Positions 36,685 through 45,305 of a stretch of DNA of 64,000 nt are shown here, piece after piece. Where the stretch lies: positions 107,354 through 171,353 of the forward strand of contig NZ_QUMD01000006.1 in assembly GCF_003481985.1 (NCBI RefSeq), in the 5' to 3' direction. The notes beneath the pieces are model-generated. The model had not been told where the DNA came from. It did not search any database and saw nothing but the letters and a program-made list of their open reading frames with translations. The translations under genes and the position numbers were made by a program. The number at the start of each line of letters is the position of its first letter. Within the stretch, counting starts at the first letter, position 1. Source of the stretch: Clostridium sp. OF09-36 (GTDB lineage Bacteria > Bacillota > Clostridia > Lachnospirales > Lachnospiraceae).

Positions 36685-37283
36685 TTATCACATTGTCGGT
36701 TGTAATATTTCAGTCCATTTAAAATATCTGGATTTTGAAAGGCAAGCTGCCGGAGAATCAGTTCATATAAACTGATCGGAATATATTTTTCTTCCTCTGG
36801 ATCTTTAAAAGTTCTGTTTTGGATAATACGCAGAACCGGGCTGTCATCCGGGATTTGCTTTTTACATCGCTGGATCCAGGAAAGAACAGCCAAATCTCTG
36901 GCCTGAGTCAGGTTACCGTCCTCATCTTCCAGCCCATACAGGGTGAAAAAGAGATACGCATCCGACTCTGAGAGATAGTATGTCCGGCGCCGCAAAAGGA
37001 ACAGGGCATATTGTGGCTCCAAACACCAGCGGATAAAATACGCCGCGGCATAACAAAGGATACATATGCCTAAAAAACTGGTTTTTAACTGCGGATAGTA
37101 GCGAAAAAATCCATAGTAAGCTATGAAACAGGCGACGATATAGGGGATTGTCAGGTGGAAGCGTTTCATCATACGGTTCGCCCTGGCTGCTGCCCGCAGC
37201 TCCTGTTTGTTTTTGGAAAGAACACTGTAAAACACTGGGACATCCGGGAGAGGATGACCGTGATCATTATTTAAAAGCATCAT
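36681..37283 (-). CDS. Two-helix membrane protein next to a CpaE/MinD-like ATPase
   Basis: This is a 200-aa protein with a cytoplasmic N-terminus, two membrane segments at about 47-90 (PYIVACFIAYYGFFRYY, GICILCYAAAYFIRW) and a charged C-terminal domain. It starts directly after the stop of the ATPase gene, so the two are one operon. I do not recognise the family. By context it could tether the ATPase to the membrane. Confidence 0.65.
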   Translation of the reverse strand: MMLLNNDHGHPLPDVPVFYSVLSKNKQELRAAARANRMMKRFHLTIPYIVACFIAYYGFFRYYPQLKTSFLGICILCYAAAYFIRWCLEPQYALFLLRRRTYYLSESDAYLFFTLYGLEDEDGNLTQARDLAVLSWIQRCKKQIPDDSPVLRIIQNRTFKDPEEEKYIPISLYELILRQLAFQNPDILNGLKYYNRQCDK

Positions 37284-38045
37284 TTATTTCTCCAGAAGTT
37301 TGGAAAGCCGGTTCACCAGTGATGAAAGGGAAGGATGGAGCAGATTTTCCGAATCTTCGTATAACGACAGGTAGGAATTGTTATATTTCCAGACCTGGTC
37401 ATAGTAAGGTAGCGTTACGAGAACAGGAATGTGAAGAAGTTCCTCTATTTCCTGATCCGAGTACATCCGCTGTTCTTTCCTGATCTGATTTGCGATTACA
37501 TGCATATGATCATAACTGATCTGCTTTTGGGTCAGAAACCGGCGGAAGCGCTGATTGTTTTTAATTGAGCACTCCGTATCATCTGTGATCAGCAGGGCTA
37601 GGTCCGACAATTCCATGAGTTTTGCGGGAGTATCCGTGGATGCCATATCGGTATCGATAAGAACCAGGTCAAAATAAGTCTTCAAAGAAGAAATGAGCTG
37701 GATGATCCGATTAATGGGCAGAGGATATGTTCTTTTCATCTGTTTGGAGGATAAAAGATGGATATTCCGATCGGGGACAGGCGTAAGGTAGGGGTCCAGG
37801 TCCTGCCAGGACAGAGGGGATAGATCTCGTGCATTGTGCTGAAACAGGTCTTCCATTGTTCGTGTTGGAAGTATGCGGAAAAATGTTTCCTGGGCAGGGC
37901 AGGAGAGGGCCATATCGACCAGACAGACGGAAACGTTTTTACTAAATGCAATGGCCAACTCTTTGGTTAGTGTGGAGGTCCCAACTCCACCTTTGGCTGA
38001 AATAAGTGATACAACGGCATGGCTCATATATTTATCTAAATTCAT
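37284..38045 (-). CDS. ParA/MinD-superfamily ATPase (CpaE/TadZ-like)
   Basis: This is a 253-aa P-loop ATPase with the deviant Walker A SAKGGVGTSTLTKELA, Walker A' VCLVDMALSCPAQ and Walker B LVLIDTDMAST. CpaE/TadZ proteins with such motifs position secretion or pilus machinery. No Tad pilus genes are visible in the window. The start has AAGGGG upstream. An IS605 element lies about 150 bp before the gene and a plus-strand promoter lies between them. Confidence 0.8.
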   Translation of the reverse strand: MNLDKYMSHAVVSLISAKGGVGTSTLTKELAIAFSKNVSVCLVDMALSCPAQETFFRILPTRTMEDLFQHNARDLSPLSWQDLDPYLTPVPDRNIHLLSSKQMKRTYPLPINRIIQLISSLKTYFDLVLIDTDMASTDTPAKLMELSDLALLITDDTECSIKNNQRFRRFLTQKQISYDHMHVIANQIRKEQRMYSDQEIEELLHIPVLVTLPYYDQVWKYNNSYLSLYEDSENLLHPSLSSLVNRLSKLLEK

Positions 38046-38135
38046 AAAAATCCCCTTTTGAAATCTTAAGGATATTATATCTCAGGAGACCGGTTCTGTC
38101 TAATCCTAAACCCGTTTTGCTTATCATAAGGCAAC

Positions 38136-38164
38136 TTGTGAAAATTTTTCAAAAGCGGTATAAT
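38136..38164 (+). promoter_or_regulatory. Consensus promoter interrupted downstream by IS605
   Basis: TTGTGA (38136-38141) and TATAAT (38159-38164) are 17 bp apart on the plus strand. The IS begins about 30 bp downstream; without it the promoter would read straight into the GGDEF gene at 40223. Confidence 0.7.
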
Positions 38165-38386
38165 GCTTTCTATATGAAAGTGGCCGGTGCCATTTAGGAC
38201 AATAAGCGGGAATCCTCGGCAATTCAATTACCGAGATGAAAGCTCAGGAGTGTGCATATCTGCACAAAGTAAATAATATAATAATCCTCATTCTTTGATA
38301 TTAATGCCGTAACCGGCATACAATAAAAACGAAAATACGTTCGAATAATGCTTGTGTATTACAATTCAATATGCTATACTATATGT

Positions 38387-38797
38387 ATGAAAAAAAATCT
38401 TATACATTATAGGACTTGCGTGTGCAATATCAACTACCATATGGTATGGTCGGTGAAATACAGACGGAAGATATTAACCCCAGAAGTTGAGAAATACCTG
38501 CAGGAACTCGTGCAGCAGATAGCTGACGATAAAGGCTTTACCGTTCATTTATTTGAATGTGGTGAAGGTGATCATGTTCACTGTTTTGTATCAGCTCCAC
38601 CAAAACTGTCAATAACAGCCATTATCAAGTATCTGAAGGGGATCACAGGCAGGAAATTATTCGAACGTTTTCCGGAAATAAGAAACCAGTTGTGGAAGGG
38701 AGAACTGTGGAACCATTCCTATTATGTGGAAACGATCGGATCTGTATCTGAGGAAAATATCCGCCGTTATATTGAACATCAGAGCAAGTCGTATTAA
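38387..38797 (+). CDS. tnpA: IS200-type Y1 transposase TnpA
   Basis: This is a 136-aa HUH single-strand transposase. The metal-binding His pair is in GEGDHVHCFVSAPP, the catalytic Tyr in ENIRRYIEHQ, and the N-terminus YHMVWSVKYRRKIL is typical. ATG 38387 is used; the in-frame ATG at 38348 lies in the leader. Length is slightly under the usual 140-150 aa but all motifs are present, so it may be active. Confidence 0.93.
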   Translation: MKKNLIHYRTCVCNINYHMVWSVKYRRKILTPEVEKYLQELVQQIADDKGFTVHLFECGEGDHVHCFVSAPPKLSITAIIKYLKGITGRKLFERFPEIRNQLWKGELWNHSYYVETIGSVSEENIRRYIEHQSKSY

Positions 38798-38851
38798 TTC
38801 AATGTGAATTGTAAATATTCATATGCATGGCTGTCTGAAGGGGGAAGGGGA

Positions 38852-40108
38852 ATGCTGCTGTCACACAGAACATCGGTCAATATCCGGCCGGAATATTCTA
38901 ATATTATAGGGCATATGTGTTATGCTGCTTCCAAACTCTGGAATGTCTGCAACTATGAACGCCGTCGATATAAAGAATTGGAGCTGGAGAAGTATCCTGA
39001 CTGGTATTATCAGAAGAAAGCGCATAAAGGAGATCTGTGGTATAGACAGCTTCCGTCCCAGACAGCGCAGGAGACCTGCAAGCAGCTGGATAAAGCCTGG
39101 AAATCATTTTATGTTCTTAAAAAGACCGTTGGGATCAAAGATCCAAATCCGCCGCGATTTAAACAGGACAATATACCGATCACTTACATGCAGATGGGAA
39201 TCCAGCACGAGAAAGGCTCCGATCAATTGCGGCTGTCTCTGTCAAATGATCTGAAAAGCTATATGGAAGAAGCTTATGGGATTCATGAAAAATTTCTATA
39301 TCTTGAAAATAAGATTTTCAGGAACATGGATCACATAAAGCAGCTGCGGATCTATCCACCGGAAGATGGAAAATGTGACCTTATCGTTGTCTATGAGGTC
39401 AAAGAACCAGAACCGATCTCCCTGAATGGCCATTATTTATCAGTGGATCTTGGAATTCATAATCTGATGACCTGTTATGATTCCGGAAATGGAAGGACTT
39501 TTATTCTGGGAAGGAAATATCTTTCACTGGAAAGATACTTTCACAAAGAAATCAGCAGAGTTCAATCAATATGGTATGCACAGCAGTCGGGAAATGGCAT
39601 AAAATATCCCCGATCATCGAAACATATCAAGAGGATTTACCGAAAAAAGCAGGACGCAGTAAAGGATTACCTTCATAAGGTGACCAGATGGCTTGCAGAA
39701 TACTGTAGAAAAGAAGGGATAAGCAGTGTAATCATAGGAGATATCCGAAATATCCGTAAAGGAAAAGAGATAGGCCACAAGGCAAACCAGAAGTTTCACG
39801 GACTGCCGTATAATAAACTTTATATCATGTTGGAATATAAACTAAAACTGTATGGAATACCATTGATAAAACAGGAAGAAAGCTATACCAGCCAGTGCAG
39901 TCCGTTATCACCAGAAGTATCAAAAAGATATGCAGAAGCATCAAACCGAAAAGAGCGGGGCATGTATATAACGGATGGAGTAAGATATAATGCGGATGCA
40001 GTAGGAGCATTTAATATCCTGCGAAAATATCTTTCCGTATCCGGAAAACAGAAAGAACTGTCCGTAACCGGACTAAAAAATCCAGAAATAATAAAAGTAG
40101 CTGTATAG
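38852..40108 (+). CDS. tnpB: TnpB-family RNA-guided nuclease with non-canonical RuvC/zinc region
   Basis: This is a 418-aa TnpB. ATG 38852 follows GGGGGAAGGGGA. RuvC-I is SVDLGIHNLM (Asp199) and RuvC-III is NADAVGAFNIL (Asp382). At the RuvC-II position, where TnpB usually has Glu (E-D/N-L), the protein reads VIIGDIRN with Gly296-Asp297; Glu328 in YIMLEYKLKLYGI is a candidate replacement. The C-terminal zinc ribbon is missing: after YTSQC there is no further Cys before RuvC-III. Similar rearranged catalytic sites are known in some TnpB branches. It lies 54 bp after tnpA. Confidence 0.88.
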   Translation: MLLSHRTSVNIRPEYSNIIGHMCYAASKLWNVCNYERRRYKELELEKYPDWYYQKKAHKGDLWYRQLPSQTAQETCKQLDKAWKSFYVLKKTVGIKDPNPPRFKQDNIPITYMQMGIQHEKGSDQLRLSLSNDLKSYMEEAYGIHEKFLYLENKIFRNMDHIKQLRIYPPEDGKCDLIVVYEVKEPEPISLNGHYLSVDLGIHNLMTCYDSGNGRTFILGRKYLSLERYFHKEISRVQSIWYAQQSGNGIKYPRSSKHIKRIYRKKQDAVKDYLHKVTRWLAEYCRKEGISSVIIGDIRNIRKGKEIGHKANQKFHGLPYNKLYIMLEYKLKLYGIPLIKQEESYTSQCSPLSPEVSKRYAEASNRKERGMYITDGVRYNADAVGAFNILRKYLSVSGKQKELSVTGLKNPEIIKVAV

Positions 40109-40212
40109 CCGAAAGGCAAGCAGTAGTGGTGTCATGGACGCACCCTGAAAAAAGGCGGTATCCCGCCAGATTTCAGATGCTCTGGTAACTTAGTTACCGA
40201 GTAGTTCACAAG
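40105..40212 (+). ncRNA. Predicted omega-RNA / right end of the IS605 element
   Basis: Three hairpins follow tnpB: GGTG/CACC (40128-40144), GGCGG/CCGCC (40154-40167) and GGTAACT/AGTTACC (40184-40198). TnpB guide RNAs derive from this end, with the guide read from flanking DNA beyond about 40212. Its exact ends are not determinable here. Confidence 0.5.
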
Positions 40213-40222
40213 GTGAAATGGA

Positions 40223-40570
40223 ATGAAAATAATATGTAAAAAAGGCTGCAACGTAAAAAGTGCATTGCAGATAGTGTCGGAATATATGGAGAAAAAGAGT
40301 CTGGAATATCCGCTCATAGGTGAGGATCTGGAGATAGAAATTTCTTTGAAAAATCAAGATGGGGAAGAATATCCGGACAATGATCAGACGGTATATTTTG
40401 ATGAAAAGGAATTGGAGCTTCTTCAGCGCCATGAGAAAACACCGGATTGTTATAATATCGATGCATTGACGGGCCTGTATAACCGAGGAAAGTATGAACG
40501 GGATATCCGTACGTTTCAGGCTACAGGGTATGAACGGCTGACCTGTGTTTATATGGATGTGGTAGGACTT
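40223..40570 (+). pseudogene. GGDEF-domain protein, N-terminal fragment
   Basis: ATG 40223 begins an N-terminal domain of about 80 residues followed by the start of a diguanylate cyclase domain: ALTGLYNRGKYERDI, then LTCVYMDVVGLH. The expected continuation (N-x-x-x-GH... GGDEF) is absent; the frame runs instead into a recombinase tail. The catalytic loop is lost, so it cannot make c-di-GMP. Confidence 0.8.
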
Positions 40571-40846
40571 CATGAAGTCCTTGCCCACGAACGCGCCCGA
40601 AAAGACAGCTAGGACATCACGCAGGAAATTGAAATCTACTTCAATTTTTTGGAACGCTATATCCCACCATCCTTGCAGCCGGTTCTTTTATCCACGGAGG
40701 AACAGGAAGAACTGCGAAAAAAAGAAGAACGCAAGGATAGGCTCTATCAGAACTATTTGAAGCGGAAAGCCAACGGTGCACAGAAGCGGCATGAGGACAA
40801 AATTAAGGCGAAGAAAAGGGCGGAAATGGACGCTAAGAAAGCCTGA
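40571..40846 (+). pseudogene. C-terminal remnant of a large serine recombinase (TnpX-like)
   Basis: In the same frame as the GGDEF fragment the sequence reads EVLAHERARKDS, a TAG stop at about 40610, then DITQEIEIYFNFLERYIPP and a highly charged tail (KDRLYQNYLKRKANGAQKR, KIKAKKRAEMDAKKA). This tail is characteristic of Tn4451/TnpX-type large serine recombinases, and a TnpV gene follows as in those elements. The catalytic part is gone. It marks one end of a decayed integrative element. Confidence 0.65.
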
Positions 40847-40973
40847 TCCGGGCTGAGAATATGAAAAAAGGTGTTTTTTCTACGGGCTGGCAGCTATCAA
40901 AAGGAGAACCGAGCAAATGCGGCATAGCAGCCAGCGCAGCAGTCTAATCATCACGGAGCAAAGGAGAATGAAT

Positions 40974-41327
40974 ATGGGTAAGTTGACTTACATTCGTTGT
41001 GGAGATTATGATATACCCAACCTAAAACTTTCTGCGCAGCCGGAAACTTCTATCGGCAAGTACGGCAGGATGAGAAAATCCTACCTAAAGAAACATCGCC
41101 CCATTCTCTACAACCAACTGCTGATGAGCGAGAAGCTGTATCCACATCTGTTAGAGATTGACCGGACATCGCAGGAGCGCGTGGACACCATATTGCCTCA
41201 CATGATGGAGACTGCGAGTGTTACGGAAGAACTGAAAGCCTGTGACCCTATGCGTTGGGTGGGGCTGATGAACACATTAACGGCACAGATTGAGAAAATT
41301 TTGATCAGGGAACTGATTTGCAACTGA
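40974..41327 (+). CDS. tnpV: Transposon-encoded protein TnpV
   Basis: This 117-aa protein matches TnpV of Tn4451-like elements along its length: YDIPNLKLSAQPE, IGKYGRMRKSYLKKHRPILYNQLL, LYPHLLEIDRTSQERVD, MRWVGLMNTLTAQIEKI. ATG 40974 lies seven bases after AAGGAG. The role of TnpV is not established. It follows the recombinase remnant. Confidence 0.9.
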   Translation: MGKLTYIRCGDYDIPNLKLSAQPETSIGKYGRMRKSYLKKHRPILYNQLLMSEKLYPHLLEIDRTSQERVDTILPHMMETASVTEELKACDPMRWVGLMNTLTAQIEKILIRELICN

Positions 41328-41343
41328 ATGGGAGGTGTGGGAA

Positions 41344-41642
41344 ATGCTGACCTTTGAAAAGGTTTTGAAAGTGTTTCAGGCATATCTGGATGATGATCCT
41401 CTGTATGAGGTGGTTCAGACTAGCCACGGTTATACATTGATGGCATGGGAACCCCACCGGAATGATTGGTACAGCGCCGACATACAGAAAACCCCGGATG
41501 ATTTACGGAACGCTTTGTTGGGTACATACGCTAATTTTCTGGAAGATAAGATTACCGGAAATGACCGTGACCTGACTGTGACAGAAACGGAGAAATCCAG
41601 CAGAGGTGTCGGGAATTTTTGGAAAAGTGCCGGGAAACTTGA
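41344..41642 (+). CDS. Conserved small protein of Tn4451-like elements, one frameshift
   Basis: GGGAGGTGTGGGAA precedes ATG 41344. The protein (LTFEKVLKVFQAYLDDDP, YTLMAWEPHRNDWYSAD, TPDDLRNALLGTYANFLED) is a hypothetical often found next to TnpV. One A lost near 41592 changes the frame; restoring it gives EKIQQRCREFLEKCRET and a stop at 41640, about 99 aa. The uncorrected frame would run on to 41775 across the convergent gene. Confidence 0.65.
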
Positions 41643-41669
41643 TACAGAAACGCCAGAAGGAGGCCGCGA

Positions 41670-42038
41670 TTATGCGTCCTCCTTCTGCTTCGCAGTCTGT
41701 TCCATTTTGAGCGCCACGTCTATGGCACCTTCAATAATCGGCAGGTATTATTCAGGGCAAAGCTTCAGCTTGTGACTGACCCGTTGCCGCTGTTCGCTTT
41801 CTTCCCGCATGATCTCCGGGTTAAAATACCGTTCCACGGGAAGTCCGCAGATCTTAATCAACTGGATCATCACAGGCAAGCTCGGAATCGCACCTTGATC
41901 TTTAATGTTGGCAAGATACCGCCATTCAATCCCGACCATTTCCGCCAATGTTTTTCGTGCCAGACGCTTTGCTTTTCGTGCGACTTTGACATCTGCACCG
42001 AAGGTTTCAAAACCGGGACAATCTTCAACTTTCGCCAT
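41670..42038 (-). CDS. HTH (XRE-type) regulator with in-frame TAA
   Basis: This is a small DNA-binding protein with a helix-turn-helix (KRLARKTLAEMVGIEWRYLANIKDQGAIPSLPVMIQL, residues about 24-60). The frame stops at 41748 after LKLCPE. The next codons in the same frame read YLPIIEGAIDVALKMEQTAKQKEDA to a second stop at 41670. A three-base insertion in GAATAATACCTG would explain the internal TAA. Either the short 96-aa or the long 122-aa form is functional. It may regulate the element. Confidence 0.65.
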
Positions 42039-42179
42039 ATAACATCACCCGGTTCCATTGTATAATTCATACTTTTCCCGTTGAATGTTACTATATGCAG
42101 GTTAGTTGAAGTTTATAATTCATATATAAAAGACCAGCACCACTCAAAGTTGCTGGTCTTTCCGCATAATGATTTATTG

Positions 42180-42701
42180 TTAATTCTCTTTTAATGAAGC
42201 AATCCATGCTTGGATTGCGTCCACCAGTACATACTGCTGACGCAAAACAGCCAGACCTGTTGCGGGAATACTGGGCTCATTTTCTTTTTTCTGTATATTA
42301 TGTTCCAGATAGGATTTTAAAGTACTAATATTTTCCTCAATTTCTGCTATGCACGATTTTTGTTTTTCAGGTGGCAAGGAATCCAAATTCACAATAACAG
42401 CGTTGAAGTCCAGAAAAATGTTAATAGGCTTTCCAGAAATCTCAAACATGAGCCGTTCAAATTCTGCTTCTCCGGCTTCTGTCAGGGAATAAATCGCTTT
42501 TTCTGGCATCTTCCCTTCCTTTACGATTTCGCCTCGGATTAGCCCCTTTTCTTCTAACTGAATGGCTTTTTTATAAATGGATGGAGTGCTGATTTTTACC
42601 CATTTGGATATGTTTCTATATTCTACTAACTTTTGAATATCGTAGGCGCTCATTGGCTCCTTTTTCAATATTCCCAACACGATTAAATCTATGGTCGCCA
42701 T
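42180..42701 (-). CDS. PadR-family regulator 1
   Basis: This is a 173-aa winged-helix repressor: IDLIVLGILKKEPMSAYDIQKLVEY, KISTPSIYKKAIQLEEKGLI, KAIYSLTEAGEAEFERLM, with a C-terminal dimerisation helix region. It is divergent from the MATE gene, sharing a 214-bp region full of palindromic sites, and probably represses both itself and the pump until a drug or toxic compound binds. Confidence 0.9.
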   Translation of the reverse strand: MATIDLIVLGILKKEPMSAYDIQKLVEYRNISKWVKISTPSIYKKAIQLEEKGLIRGEIVKEGKMPEKAIYSLTEAGEAEFERLMFEISGKPINIFLDFNAVIVNLDSLPPEKQKSCIAEIEENISTLKSYLEHNIQKKENEPSIPATGLAVLRQQYVLVDAIQAWIASLKEN

Positions 42702-42754
42702 GTGGAATCACGCCCTTTCACTATGCTTTCTGTATGAAAGAATACTGTCAAATC

Positions 42755-42891
42755 TACTATAAATTATAGTATTAGATTTTACACTCTTTGTCAAGACAAA
42801 TCGCCTCGCTTCTCTTGACATATACTATAAATTATAGTATTATGATTTATGTGGTAATATACTATAAATTATACTACTATAGATTATACTT
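42755..42891. promoter_or_regulatory. Divergent promoters with repeated PadR operator
   Basis: TACTATAAATTATAGTA, a perfect palindrome, occurs at 42755-42771 and 42823-42839. Two degenerate copies follow at 42860-42876 and about 42875-42890. The plus promoter is TTGACA (42815-42820), 17 bp, TATTAT (42838-42843). The minus promoter is TTGACA (42789-42794, minus), 17 bp, TACTAT (42766-42771, minus). Each -10 box lies inside an operator, so bound PadR would block both directions. Confidence 0.85.
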
Positions 42892-42915
42892 AAAGAAGCG
42901 AAAGGAGTATTAACA

Positions 42916-44291
42916 ATGAATGAACGCAACAACAAACTTGAGCTTTTGGGCAGTGCGCCTATCCACAAAGCTCTGATGGCTCTCGGCATGCGATTATGAT
43001 TGGGATGTTGATCAATGCACTCTATAATCTGGTGGATGCCTATTTTGTGAGTGGCTTGGGCAAAAGTCAAATGGGTGCTATTTCTGTCGTATTTCCGTTG
43101 GGACAAGTCGTGGTTGGTTTAGGCCTTATGTTCGGTAACGGAGCCGCATCCTATCTGTCAAGACTATTGGGGCGCGGAGATAAAGATACCGCCGATAAAG
43201 TGGCAAGCACCGCACTGTATAGCAGTATTCTGATTGGTGCTATTATCATCCTACTTTCTGCGATTTTCCTTAAACCAATTTTGGTAATGTTGGGCGCGAC
43301 GGAAACAATTATGCCGTATGCCTTGACATACGCAAGAATTTATGTGCTGTCCTGTATTTTCAATGTGTTTAATGTAACAATGAACAATATTGTAAGTAGC
43401 GAGGGTGCAGCAAAAACGACCATGTGTGCCTTGCTATTGGGAGCCGTATTGAACATCGGATTAGACCCTCTTTTCATTTATACTTTGGACATGAAAGTAG
43501 AAGGTGCAGCAATCGCCACAGCAATTTCGCAGATGGTATCCATGCTTGTTTATCTTACTTATGTTCTGTGCAAAAAAAGCGTATTTTCGTTCAGCATAAA
43601 AGAGTTTTCTCCTACGAGGCAAATGGTGACGGAAATTTTGAAAATTGGAGTTCCCACTTTGGTGTTCCAACTGCTAACAAGTCTTTCGATTGCGCTAATT
43701 AACCGCGCATCCAGCAATTATGGCGATTCGGTCATTGCAGGCATGGGGGCGGTTACGCGAATTACTTCTATGGGAACTCTTGTTGTTTTTGGATTTCTGA
43801 AAGGGTTCCAGCCCATTGCTGGATTCAGCTATGGGGCAAAGAAATTTGATCGCCTACGCGAAGCAATCAAAACCTCAATCATTTGGTCTACAAGTTTCTG
43901 CTTAGTCGTAGGCTTGGTGATGGCCGTTTTTTCTACACAGATTATCTCTCAATTTACTGAGGAAGATACTCAAATGGTTTTAGCGGGTCAAAAATCACTG
44001 TTTGCAAATGGGATCACATTCATTCTTTTTGGTTTCTACACGGTTTACTCCTCTTTGTTTCTTGCCTTGGGTAAAGGTGCGGCAGGTTTCTTTTTGGGAG
44101 CATGTAGACAAGGTGTCTGCTTTGTTCCTGTCATTTTGCTGCTACCTATGGTATGGGGAATGAACGGAATCCTATATGCCCAACCCATCGCAGATGTAAT
44201 TTCCGTAGTAATCACTGTATTTATGGCGTTACACCTTCATCGGGAATTGTCTATGGCTGAAAAACAGGTTATGTCCAATTCGGATATATAA
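42916..44291 (+). CDS. MATE-family multidrug efflux pump, frameshift near start
   Basis: This is a 12-helix cation-coupled drug exporter of about 458 aa. ATG 42916 (AAAGGAGTATTAACA upstream) gives MNERNNKLELLGSAPIHKALMALGM; one C lost near 42988 must be restored for PIMIGMLINALYNLVDAYFV. Typical MATE segments include GLGLMFGNGAASYLSRLLGRG, AKTTMCALLLGAVLNIGLDP and GFQPIAGFSYGAKKFDRL. Flanked by two PadR genes, it is the likely resistance cargo of the element. Confidence 0.92.
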
Positions 44292-44302
44292 TGTACTTCC
44301 TC

Positions 44303-44341
44303 TTGACTTTTGCTATTAACAATAGTACTATTGATAATAGT
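44303..44341 (+). promoter_or_regulatory. PadR2 promoter with its own palindromes
   Basis: TTGACT (44303-44308), 17 bp, TACTAT (44326-44331). CTATTAACAATAG (44313-44325) and ACTATTGATAATAGT (44327-44341) are adjacent palindromes covering the spacer and -10 box. The half-site is CTATT, unlike the CTATAA of the PadR1 operators, so each repressor probably reads its own site. Confidence 0.75.
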
Positions 44342-44360
44342 AAAAGTTGGAGGTGTAGTT

Positions 44361-44885
44361 ATGTCGTCAATCGATTTAGTCATACTTGGTATTGTATTGG
44401 AAAAACCGCAAAGCGCCTATGACATTCAAAAGGATGTGGAGTACCACCATTTTTCCCGCTGGACAAAAATAAGCGTACCTTCTATTTATCGCAAGGTTCT
44501 CCAGTTGAGCGAAAAGGGTTATCTGCAAAGCGATATTGTCAAGGGCGATAAGTTTGCGGATAAAGCCATTTATTCTATTACCGATCAGGGCAGAGCGTAT
44601 TTCAAGGAGCTGATGGCCTCTTATGCCGCTGGCCCAGTATCCTTGCTATTCGATTTCAATGTGGTCATTACCAATTTGAACAAGATGGACAAGACCGAAG
44701 CGTTGGAGCTGGTTTCGGCTTTGCGCCGGAGCATACAGTCCTCGGCTGAATCCAACGAGGGCCATGCGCGGGAATTTACAGACATTCCTTTGGTTGGGAG
44801 AACGATTTTTGAGCAGCAGCAGCTTCTCTATCGCGCCCTTATGGAATGGCTGGATCACTTTGAAGGACAGTTCTTAAAAGAATGA
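44361..44885 (+). CDS. PadR-family regulator 2
   Basis: This 174-aa protein is paralogous to the PadR at 42180: SIDLVILGIVLEKPQSAYDIQKDVEYHHF, KISVPSIYRKVLQLSEKGYL, KAIYSITDQGRAYFKELM. TTGGAGGTG precedes ATG 44361. Palindromes over its promoter suggest autorepression. It overlaps yjdF by ATGA. Confidence 0.9.
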   Translation: MSSIDLVILGIVLEKPQSAYDIQKDVEYHHFSRWTKISVPSIYRKVLQLSEKGYLQSDIVKGDKFADKAIYSITDQGRAYFKELMASYAAGPVSLLFDFNVVITNLNKMDKTEALELVSALRRSIQSSAESNEGHAREFTDIPLVGRTIFEQQQLLYRALMEWLDHFEGQFLKE

Positions 44886-45304
44886 GCACGGCCTTCAAAA
44901 GCAGTTTGACCATCCTGTTTGAAGCTCCATTTTGGATCGGTCTATATGAAAGAACGGATAGCGGTAAATACGAGGTGTGTAAAATCACTTTTGGTTCAGA
45001 ACCCAAAGACTATGAGGTCTATGAGTTTCTGCTGAAGAATTGGCATAAGTTGAAATTCAGTCCACCGATCCAGACCGAAGTAGCCATAGAGCGAAAAATC
45101 AATCCCAAACGAATGCAGCGCGAAATTCAAAGTCAACTGCAAGATAAAGGCATTGGCACAAAGGCACAGAAGGCGTTGAAACTTCAGCATGAGCAATGTA
45201 AGCTGGAACGGAAAACCAAGAGCCGTGAGCAGAAAGAGGCGGAGAAAGACCGTCAGTTTGCCATACGGCAGGAAAAGAAGAAAACCAAGCACAGAGGAAG
45301 ATAA
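44882..45304 (+). CDS. yjdF: YjdF family (DUF2992) protein
   Basis: This 140-aa protein has an N-terminal domain SSLTILFEAPFWIGLYERTD, ...VCKITFGSEPKDYEVYEFLL, and a long basic coiled C-terminus (RKTKSREQKEAEKDRQ). YjdF genes elsewhere respond to azaaromatic compounds through a riboswitch. Here the gene is coupled to PadR2 by an ATGA overlap, so control would be transcriptional. With MATE it fits a detoxification set. The biochemical role is unknown. Confidence 0.88.
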   Translation: MSTAFKSSLTILFEAPFWIGLYERTDSGKYEVCKITFGSEPKDYEVYEFLLKNWHKLKFSPPIQTEVAIERKINPKRMQREIQSQLQDKGIGTKAQKALKLQHEQCKLERKTKSREQKEAEKDRQFAIRQEKKKTKHRGR

Positions 45305-45305
45305 C

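Larger units (their letters stand above)
38195..40215 (+). mobile_element. IS200/IS605 element (tnpA + tnpB)
   Basis: The element carries a Y1 transposase and TnpB. Subterminal hairpins mark the ends: left CTCGG (38215-38219) with CCGAG (38231-38235), right GGTAACT (40184-40190) with AGTTACC (40192-40198); both end in TTACCGAG. Boundaries are approximate because IS605 elements lack terminal inverted repeats and target duplications. It separates a promoter from the GGDEF fragment. Confidence 0.85.
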
